DNA of 9,126 bases from Candidatus Peregrinibacteria bacterium (GTDB lineage: Bacteria > Patescibacteriota > Gracilibacteria > Peribacterales > Peribacteraceae). This document shows positions 5,155 through 9,126 of the stretch, piece after piece. Location: positions 1 to 9,126 of the forward strand of contig JACQCJ010000056.1 in the NCBI GenBank assembly GCA_016201685.1, given 5' to 3'. Below the pieces are notes generated by a model. That model made no database searches. It was not told the DNA's origin and saw only the letters and a list, made by a program, of their open reading frames with translations. Positions within the stretch are counted from its first letter, which is position 1; each line of letters opens with the position of its first letter. The translations under genes and the position numbers were made by a program.

Positions 5155-5169
5155 TGGTGCGCAAACCCT

Positions 5170-5183
5170 ACGAAGATCTTCGT
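5170..5183. repeat. 14-bp perfect palindrome between convergent stops
   Basis: ACGAAGATCTTCGT is fully self-complementary with no loop. It lies between the stop of atpC and the stop of the small minus-strand gene, touching the latter's TGA. Without a loop it is a poor RNA hairpin; a dimeric protein site or chance are both possible. Confidence 0.45.
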
Positions 5184-5404
5184 CACGCTGTTTTCGGATA
5201 GAACTCTTCCATCGCTGATGCCATTTGCAAAGATTGTTTCACTTGTTCCCGTATTTCTTCTGGGAATTCCTTGAGCCTTCTTTTGACGTCGAATGGAGCC
5301 CCTGACCGCAAGGCTTCGGCGTATTCCCATGCCAACTTTCCGATTTGCGCTTTTTGGCTCAGCGGTGGGGGCCCGAAGCTTGAATCGTCGATTGTCTCTA
5401 CCAT
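5183..5404 (-). CDS. Small hypothetical protein, 73 aa, inserted antisense within the atp locus
   Basis: Not recognised. It is a charged, helical, soluble protein with LSQKAQIGKLAWEYAEALRSG (15-35) followed by APFDVKRRLKEFPEEIREQVKQSLQMASAMEEFY (36-69). The D-V-x-x-x-L-x-x-F-P-E-E-I-R pattern resembles short helical segments found in several bacterial proteins of unknown function. The call is supported by protein-like composition, an upstream in-frame stop that fixes ATG 5404 as the first ATG, and a near-consensus promoter 20 nt upstream. There is no Shine-Dalgarno. It breaks the atp genes into atpDC and atpZBEFHA and shares a divergent promoter region with atpZ. A regulatory link to the ATP synthase is possible but not shown. 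Confidence 0.6.
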   Translation of the reverse strand: MVETIDDSSFGPPPLSQKAQIGKLAWEYAEALRSGAPFDVKRRLKEFPEEIREQVKQSLQMASAMEEFYPKTA

Positions 5405-5424
5405 AGCAGTGGGGGGGCACGGTC

Positions 5425-5452
5425 ATAGTAGTCGATGCTTGGAAGACGTCAA
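5425..5452 (-). promoter_or_regulatory. Strong promoter of the 73-aa gene
   Basis: On the minus strand TTGACG (5447-5452) and TACTAT (5425-5430) are 16 nt apart, each matching 5 of 6 consensus bases. Transcription would start near 5418, giving a leader of about 14 nt that is mostly a C run (G7 on the plus strand, 5411-5417). It interleaves with the plus-strand promoter of atpZ. Confidence 0.6.
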
Positions 5453-5467
5453 GGAAATCGGTACAAT
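5439..5467 (+). promoter_or_regulatory. Promoter of the atpZ-atpB-E-F-H-A unit
   Basis: TTGGAA (5439-5444) and TACAAT (5462-5467) are 17 nt apart. The expected start is near 5474, within about three bases of the atpZ ATG at 5477, so atpZ should be almost leaderless. The -35 of this promoter lies inside the spacer of the opposing promoter, so the two RNA polymerase sites overlap. Confidence 0.6.
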
Positions 5468-5476
5468 CTCCTCTCG

Positions 5477-5701
5477 ATGCAAGAGAAAGAAAAGAAGGAA
5501 GACTCCCTCTGGCTCGCCCTCAAGCTCGCGTGGGACCTCGGCTACATCATCGCCATCCCCGCGGCGGTCTTCGGGTTCGGCGGTGCGTACCTCGACAAAT
5601 ACATGGGAACCTCGCCGCTCTTCCTCCTTCTCGGCCTCGCCTCGGCACTTGGTCTCTCGAGCATTGGGGTGAAGCGGATCGTGCAGAAGATCATTCGGTG
5701 A
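5477..5701 (+). CDS. atpZ: AtpZ/AtpI-like ATP synthase accessory membrane protein, 74 aa
   Basis: A small two-helix membrane protein: charged N-terminus (QEKEKKED), first helix about 18-38 (AWDLGYIIAIPAAVFGFGGAYLD), the family hallmark GxYLDxxxGTSPLF (36-49), then a second helix (47-63) and a basic end. This fits the AtpZ/AtpI family encoded at the head of many atp operons, implicated in c-ring assembly or Mg2+/Ca2+ supply. The gene directly precedes atpB, as expected. I chose ATG 5477 because the promoter's -10 ends 9 nt before it; the frame extends to ATG 5435, but that would start upstream of the predicted transcript. The symbol is a family-level guess. Confidence 0.8.
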   Translation: MQEKEKKEDSLWLALKLAWDLGYIIAIPAAVFGFGGAYLDKYMGTSPLFLLLGLASALGLSSIGVKRIVQKIIR

Positions 5702-5755
5702 TGTGCAGAGACAGGAGATTTTCCTCGAATCGGTTTCACAAATGGATCAAACACC

Positions 5756-5773
5756 GCAGGCGTGTACGCCTGC
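5756..5773. repeat. GC-rich hairpin, atpZ/atpB spacer
   Basis: GCAGGCG (5756-5762) pairs perfectly with CGCCTGC (5767-5773) around a TGTA loop. No T run follows directly, so it is not a classical terminator; an RNA-stability or protein-binding hairpin is possible. Confidence 0.6.
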
Positions 5774-5788
5774 TCCCCAGGATATAAA

Positions 5789-5823
5789 ATTTTCAATTTT
5801 CAATTTTTCATTTTCCATTACCA
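5789..5823 (+). repeat. AT-rich 7-bp tandem array before atpB
   Basis: Successive units ATTTTCA, ATTTTCA, ATTTTTCA, TTTTCCA and TTACCA run up to 7 nt before the atpB ATG. The unit length matches that of the atpD/atpC spacer, but no complementary arm is present. It leaves an unstructured pyrimidine-rich leader in front of atpB. Confidence 0.6.
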
Positions 5824-5830
5824 TAGCGAT

Positions 5831-6604
5831 ATGGCCGCCATCGAAGCCCCCCCGCTCTCATCCGAAACCGTCGCGCATCTCGGTTCCTTCGAGATCCGCA
5901 ACACCATGCTCATGGCGTGGCTCGCAATGATCGTGCTGACGGCGATTTCGCTCGCGGTACGCGGCACCAAGTATCGCGAAATTCCCGGGCGCTTCCAGAT
6001 GTTGATGGAGCTCGTCATCGGGGGGCTCTTCGACTTCTTCGATTCCATCGTGGGGAATCGCGACCAGACCCGGAGATTCTTCCCGCTCGTCGCGACGATC
6101 TTCCTCTTCCTCGTCGCCGCCAACTGGATGGGAATTTTGCCGGGGGTGGGGAGCATCACGGTTGCCGGGATGGTCGAGGGCCATGCTACCGCTCTTCCAC
6201 TTCTGCGTTCGATGAATGCAGATGTAAACATGACGCTGGCGATCGCGCTGATTTCGGTCATCATGACGCAGGTCTTCGGGATCGCGATGCTTGGGATCGG
6301 CCCGCACCTGGGCAAGTACTTCGTCGCGCCATGGAGGGAGCCCATCATGAGTTTTGTCGGCATTCTCGAGCTCATCGCTGAACTTGCGAAGATTATCTCC
6401 TTCTCCTTCCGTCTCTTCGGGAACATCTTCGCCGGCGAGGTCCTCCTGGTCGTCATCTCCTTCCTCCTTCCGTTCCTGGGCCCCTTGCCCTTCCTCGGCC
6501 TCGAGATCTTCGTCGGCTTCATCCAAGGTCTTGTGTTCGCGCTGCTCACAATCGTCTTCCTGAAGATGGCGACGCAGGCGCATGGAAGTCATACGCATGC
6601 TTGA
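5831..6604 (+). CDS. atpB: F-type ATP synthase subunit a, 257 aa
   Basis: Subunit a forms the proton half-channels against the c-ring. Hydrophobic helices are seen at about 26-43, 83-106, 133-156 and in the long C-terminal region 170-247. The essential arginine is R194 in SFSFRLFGNIFAGE, followed by E203 and by IQGLVFALLTIVFLKMA with Q232, all expected family residues. The C-terminus is histidine-rich (HGSHTHA). Length is within the normal range. The frame opens at 5762, but ATG 5831 is chosen: the upstream part is encoded by the hairpin and the AT-rich heptamer array and is not protein-like (YKIFNFQFFIFHYH). No Shine-Dalgarno is present. A 129-nt spacer separates it from atpZ, long for an atp operon. 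Confidence 0.95.
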   Translation: MAAIEAPPLSSETVAHLGSFEIRNTMLMAWLAMIVLTAISLAVRGTKYREIPGRFQMLMELVIGGLFDFFDSIVGNRDQTRRFFPLVATIFLFLVAANWMGILPGVGSITVAGMVEGHATALPLLRSMNADVNMTLAIALISVIMTQVFGIAMLGIGPHLGKYFVAPWREPIMSFVGILELIAELAKIISFSFRLFGNIFAGEVLLVVISFLLPFLGPLPFLGLEIFVGFIQGLVFALLTIVFLKMATQAHGSHTHA

Positions 6605-6613
6605 ACGCGAGAG

Positions 6614-6687
6614 TTCAACGGCTCAGAATTCAGAGGTGCAGAGCAATGATCGACGATGTCATTGGTCAATTTCTCTGAACCGTTGAA
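6614..6687. repeat. Cruciform-like inverted repeat, atpB/atpE spacer
   Basis: 6614-6627 pairs with 6674-6687 at 13 of 14 positions (TTCAACGG...TCAGA type). Inside, CAATGA (6644-6649) pairs with TCATTG (6659-6664) around a 9-nt loop. The right arm continues as two tandem 8-mers, CCGTTGAA (6680-6687) and CCGTTGAA (6688-6695). It begins 9 nt after the atpB stop and is not followed by a T run. Confidence 0.7.
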
Positions 6688-6719
6688 CCGTTGAAATCTG
6701 TAACACACCCCACGACCCC

Positions 6720-6748
6720 TTGATTGTCCTTCTCTGAGTCCCTACACT
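6720..6748 (+). promoter_or_regulatory. Candidate internal promoter for atpE
   Basis: TTGATT (6720-6725) and TACACT (6743-6748) are separated by 17 nt. A transcript would start near 6755 with a leader of about 34 nt made mostly of pyrimidines. An extra promoter here could supply the excess of c subunit needed for the ring. Confidence 0.4.
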
Positions 6749-6788
6749 CTTCGCGCTTAGATTTCTTTTTCCTTTCCTGTCAACTCCT

Positions 6789-7046
6789 ATGGCAGCAACT
6801 GATGTCGCACAGGCCGCCGGTACGGCCCTCACGGATAAGAATCTCTACGTCGCCATGACCATGGCAATCGGAGCGATGCTCCCCGCCTTCTCCATCGGGT
6901 GGATTGGCAGCAAGGCGATGGAAGCCATTGGCAGAAATCCGGAGGCTGCCAGCCGCATCCAAACACCGCTCGTCCTCGTGGTCGCCTTCGCCGAAGCCAT
7001 CGCGATCTACTCGCTGGTCATCGCCCTCATCATCAAGTTCGTCTGA
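6789..7046 (+). CDS. atpE: F-type ATP synthase subunit c, 85 aa
   Basis: The subunit makes the rotating c-ring. Two membrane helices (about 20-44 and 58-82) flank the polar loop IGRNPEA (47-53). The ion-carrying carboxylate is E69 in VVAFAEAIAIYSLVIALI. Aligned with Na+-type c subunits (Q in helix 1; E-S-T-x-x-Y in helix 2), the glutamine position is I36, the serine and threonine positions are A70 and I71, and only the tyrosine (Y74) is kept, so H+ is the likely coupling ion. Length is normal. The ATG follows a pyrimidine-rich leader (TTTCTTTTTCCTTTCC) without Shine-Dalgarno. A 184-nt spacer with an inverted repeat precedes it, and a small hairpin follows the stop. Confidence 0.95.
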   Translation: MAATDVAQAAGTALTDKNLYVAMTMAIGAMLPAFSIGWIGSKAMEAIGRNPEAASRIQTPLVLVVAFAEAIAIYSLVIALIIKFV

Positions 7047-7047
7047 G

Positions 7048-7075
7048 GAACCGCACGGAGGGTGCCTGCGGGTTC
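7048..7075 (+). ncRNA. Hairpin directly after atpE
   Basis: GAACC (7048-7052) pairs with GGTTC (7071-7075), and GCA (7053-7055) pairs with TGC (7067-7069) with one bulged G. No clean T run follows. Its position directly after atpE suits a 3' stabilising or attenuating hairpin that would favour atpE over downstream genes; this is inferred from position only. Confidence 0.4.
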
Positions 7076-7100
7076 TCTGTGATTTGTCTCTTCGCGTTTT

Positions 7101-7207
7101 GTTACATTGTCAAATGGCTCCATGGTTCGCAAGCGATACCTCACGCAACTTCTGAGCACAACCTCAATCCTTGCCATGCAAACCATGTAGCAATGTAGCC
7201 ATGTAAC
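7101..7207. repeat. Long inverted repeat with 8-bp tandem units, atpE/atpF spacer
   Basis: 7101-7127 pairs with 7181-7207 in one continuous register: the outer and inner 7 bp are perfect (GTTACAT/ATGTAAC and CATGGTT/AACCATG), and the middle 13 positions are about half paired. GCA/TGC (7129-7131 with 7177-7179) extends it inward. The right arm is three tandem octamers, ATGTAGCA, ATGTAGCC and ATGTAACC (7185-7208). The loop is about 45 nt. Confidence 0.75.
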
Positions 7208-7251
7208 CATTTGTTCTCCTCTCACGACCTCAACCTCACGTCCTTCTCCGT

Positions 7252-7758
7252 ATGGAACTCCTCGCAAAACTCGGCGTTGACTGGAAGCTCCTCCTCGCGC
7301 AGGTCGTCAATTTCTCGATCATTCTCGGAGTATTGAGTTTCTTCATCTACCGTCCGCTCCTGAATCTCCTGGATGAGCGCCGTGGGCGCATTGCCAAGGC
7401 GATGGAAGATGCCAAGCGCATCGAGAATCAGCGGAAGGAGATGGACGAGTTCCGCCTGCAGCAGATGAAGAAAGTCGATCAGGAGGTCGGGGCGTTCCTC
7501 GAGCGCGCCAAAGGAGAAGCGGAAATCATCAAGCAGCAGATTCTGGATGCCGCCAAGAAGGAAGCCGAGCACGCGCTCGCGAAAGGCCGTCAGCAACTTG
7601 CCGATGAGCGGGCGACGGTCTTCCAAGAGGTGCAGGGGACGCTCACGTCGGTGATCGTACGGATGACCGAGAAGATCCTGGAGCGAGAATTTTCCGATCA
7701 TGATCAGAAGCGCCTTGTGGCGGCGCTGCACAAAGAACTTCCTTCCCATCTTCCATGA
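7252..7758 (+). CDS. atpF: F-type ATP synthase subunit b, 168 aa
   Basis: Subunit b is the peripheral-stalk dimer. A single N-terminal membrane helix (about 12-33, WKLLLAQVVNFSIILGVLSFFIY) is followed by the family RPLLNLLDERR turn (34-44). A long, highly charged amphipathic helix follows to about 145 and ends in REFSDHDQKRLVAAL, the delta-binding end. Length is normal. The start follows a 205-nt spacer and has no Shine-Dalgarno (CCTTCTCCGT just upstream). The stop overlaps the atpH start in ATGA, so b and delta are translationally coupled. No second b or b' gene is in the window. Confidence 0.95.
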   Translation: MELLAKLGVDWKLLLAQVVNFSIILGVLSFFIYRPLLNLLDERRGRIAKAMEDAKRIENQRKEMDEFRLQQMKKVDQEVGAFLERAKGEAEIIKQQILDAAKKEAEHALAKGRQQLADERATVFQEVQGTLTSVIVRMTEKILEREFSDHDQKRLVAALHKELPSHLP

Positions 7759-8177
7759 AACCGAGTCCTCAAGACATCGCGCAGGCGTTCGTGGAAAGTT
7801 GCCGGGAGCTCCCCCCCGAGCAGTTTCCGCGCGCGTGCGACGCTGCGCTTTCTCTCCTCGAAACACTCGGTCACTCCTCCGCCATTCGCACGTTCCCGCG
7901 TCTCGTGCATGCGGCATGGATGCAGGGCGGCGGGGCGATTCCTGCAATGCTCACCTCCAAGACGGGCTCGCTCGGTTCCGAGAAAGCGGAGATCATCTCC
8001 TCGCTCGAACAGGCGCTCCGACGCACGGTCGACGTGGAAGAGGCGGCCGATCCGCGTCTCATCGGCGGTATCAGAGTACGCGTGGGCGATGAGCGCTTCG
8101 ATGCCACGCTCCGCGGCGCGCTGGATCGCCTGACCGCCGATCTCCTGCTTCCCGTTTCGGCAGCCATCGCTCGGTGA
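7755..8177 (+). CDS. atpH: F-type ATP synthase subunit delta, 140 aa
   Basis: Delta joins the peripheral stalk to the top of F1. The C-terminal domain is diagnostic: DPRLIGGIRVRVGDERFDATLRGALDRLTADL (about 99-130), matching the family DPxLIGGxxxxxGDxxxDxSxxxxLxxL pattern. The N-terminal helical domain is recognisable only by position and is short; at 140 aa the protein is clearly below the usual ~175-180. It overlaps atpF by 4 nt and is followed after 28 nt by atpA, the standard F-H-A order. Its presence argues against an N-type ATPase, which lacks delta. The start is preceded by CTTCCCATCTTCC in place of a Shine-Dalgarno. Confidence 0.9.
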   Translation: MKPSPQDIAQAFVESCRELPPEQFPRACDAALSLLETLGHSSAIRTFPRLVHAAWMQGGGAIPAMLTSKTGSLGSEKAEIISSLEQALRRTVDVEEAADPRLIGGIRVRVGDERFDATLRGALDRLTADLLLPVSAAIAR

Positions 8178-8205
8178 CAGGCGCATTTCTCTTCCCATCT
8201 TCCCC

Positions 8206-9126
8206 ATGACTCTCGCACAGGCGCTTCTAAAGACGCTCGAAGAACGCATCGCTTCGCATCGCGGAGGGGTGCAAGCCGAGCACGTGGGGACGGTCGTCGA
8301 GGTCGGCGACGGCATCGCCAGAATCGACGGCCTCTCGAAGGTCGGATCGTCGGAAATGCTGGATTTCGGCAACGGCATTCTCGGCAGCGCCCTCAACCTT
8401 GATGAGGCGGGAGTGGGTGCGATCATTCTCGGTGACTACAGTCTGGTGAAGCAGGGCGATACGGTCCGCTCGACGGGCAAAATCCTCTCCGTGCCCGTGG
8501 GGGAAGCGCTCATCGGGCGCGTCGTTTCGCCCCTCGGCGAAGCCAAAGACGGCGGACCAGCCATCCCGAAGAAGACGCTCTACCCCGTCGAGAAGATCGC
8601 GCCGCGCGTCATCGAGCGCAAGTCCGTCACGATCCCGCTCCAGACCGGCATCGCGGCGATCGATTCCATGATCCCGATCGGCCGCGGCCAGCGCGAGCTT
8701 CTCATCGGCGACCGCCAGACGGGGAAGACCGCCGTCGTCCTCGATACGATCCTCAACCAGAAATCGACGCAGACATCCGAGCGTCCCGTCATCTGCATCT
8801 ACGTCGCGATCGGGCAGAAGGAATCGAAGGTCGCCAAGATCGTCGACGTTCTCACGAAGCACGGAGCCATGGACTACACCATCGTCGTCTCCGCGGGCGC
8901 TTCGGAATCCGCCGCTCTCTCGTACATCGCGCCGTTTTCCGGGTGCGCGATGGGCGAGTACTTCCTCGATCAGGGCAAGGACGTCCTGTGCATCTACGAT
9001 GACCTCTCCAAGCACGCGTGGGCGTACCGGCAGGTCTCGCTCCTCCTGCGCCGCCCGCCGGGCCGCGAGGCGTACCCCGGCGACGTCTTCTACCTCCACT
9101 CGCGCCTGCTCGAGCGCGCGTGCTGC
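8206..9126 (+). CDS. atpA: F-type ATP synthase subunit alpha, N-terminal 307 residues
   Basis: The non-catalytic nucleotide-binding subunit of F1, cut by the right edge. Visible parts: N-terminal delta-contact helix (MTLAQALLKTLEERI), the beta barrel with VGDGIARIDGL (33-43), ALIGRVVSPLGEAKDG (101-116), P-loop GDRQTGKT (168-175), YVAIGQKESKVAKI (199-212), and VLCIYDDLSKHAWAYRQVSLLLRRPPGREAYPGDVFYLHSRLLERA (260-305). All expected motifs are intact; the last two codons are Cys-Cys, where the family commonly has Ala and a basic residue. The start is 28 nt after atpH and again follows CTTCCCATCTTCC, then CC. The rest of alpha and presumably atpG lie beyond the window. Confidence 0.96.
   Translation, partial: MTLAQALLKTLEERIASHRGGVQAEHVGTVVEVGDGIARIDGLSKVGSSEMLDFGNGILGSALNLDEAGVGAIILGDYSLVKQGDTVRSTGKILSVPVGEALIGRVVSPLGEAKDGGPAIPKKTLYPVEKIAPRVIERKSVTIPLQTGIAAIDSMIPIGRGQRELLIGDRQTGKTAVVLDTILNQKSTQTSERPVICIYVAIGQKESKVAKIVDVLTKHGAMDYTIVVSAGASESAALSYIAPFSGCAMGEYFLDQGKDVLCIYDDLSKHAWAYRQVSLLLRRPPGREAYPGDVFYLHSRLLERACC

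Noticed and set aside
5756..5773. Rho-independent terminator between atpZ and atpB
   Set aside because: The hairpin is strong but is followed by TCCCCAGG, not a T run, and would cut atpB off from the atpZ promoter.
5762..5830. Upstream extension of atpB by 23 residues
   Set aside because: It is encoded by the hairpin and AT-rich heptamer array and reads as aromatic low complexity; ATG 5831 gives a normal N-terminus.
5818..6598. Two long minus-strand open frames over atpB
   Set aside because: Shadows of atpB; the second is a run of Glu/Asp/Arg from reversed hydrophobic codons.
6789..7046. Na+-coupled c-ring, suggested by the N-ATPase-like gene order
   Set aside because: The glutamine, serine and threonine ligand positions are I36, A70 and I71; only E69 and Y74 remain, so H+ is more likely.
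7222..9099. Long minus-strand open frames over atpF, atpH and atpA (about 240-290 codons)
   Set aside because: Antisense shadows of strongly supported conserved genes, with Arg/Asp-rich composition.

Overview
The window is a bacterial chromosome segment with two parts: a lower-GC block of small accessory genes on the minus strand (about 200-3081), and an F-type ATP synthase locus on the plus strand (3239 to the right edge, atpA cut off). At the left edge is the 3' end of a DedA-family membrane protein gene. I cannot name the organism. The lack of Shine-Dalgarno sites before nearly all genes, the many apparently leaderless promoters, the short proteins and the permuted ATP synthase order would fit a Patescibacteria/CPR lineage such as Peregrinibacteria or Peribacteria, but that is a low-confidence inference.

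Accessory block, read right to left as transcribed: a 130-aa heptad-repeat coiled-coil protein; a SAM-dependent methyltransferase; a HicB-HicA toxin-antitoxin pair; an 81-aa paralogue of the first coiled-coil protein; and an unrecognised 185-aa protein. Four of these units (both coiled-coil genes, the methyltransferase and hicB) have a sigma70-like -10 box ending only 7-8 nt before the start codon, so their mRNAs should have almost no leader. The two coiled-coil genes share promoter, coding ends and a terminator-like 3' end, and bracket the methyltransferase and hicBA like a duplicated cassette.

ATP synthase locus: atpD (beta) - atpC (epsilon) - a small minus-strand gene of unknown function - atpZ/atpI-like - atpB (a) - atpE (c) - atpF (b) - atpH (delta) - atpA (alpha, partial). 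Gamma (atpG) is not in the window and probably follows atpA. The usual order is I-B-E-F-H-A-G-D-C; here D-C leads. This recalls the atpDC-first order of N-ATPase operons, but delta is present, no atpR is seen and the c subunit lacks the Na+ ligands. The c subunit keeps its carboxylate (E69) and subunit a its arginine (R194), so a working, probably H+-coupled enzyme is encoded.

The spacers inside the atp locus are long (111-205 nt) and structured. Three (atpD/atpC, atpB/atpE, atpE/atpF) contain long inverted repeats, and in two of these both arms are built from degenerate 7- or 8-bp tandem units. A fourth (atpZ/atpB) holds a compact GC hairpin followed by a heptamer array. Apart from a mini-ORF at the end of atpD, no atp start has a Shine-Dalgarno; pyrimidine-rich tracts lie there instead. 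The minus-strand gene between atpC and atpZ has a near-consensus promoter back to back with the atpZ promoter.
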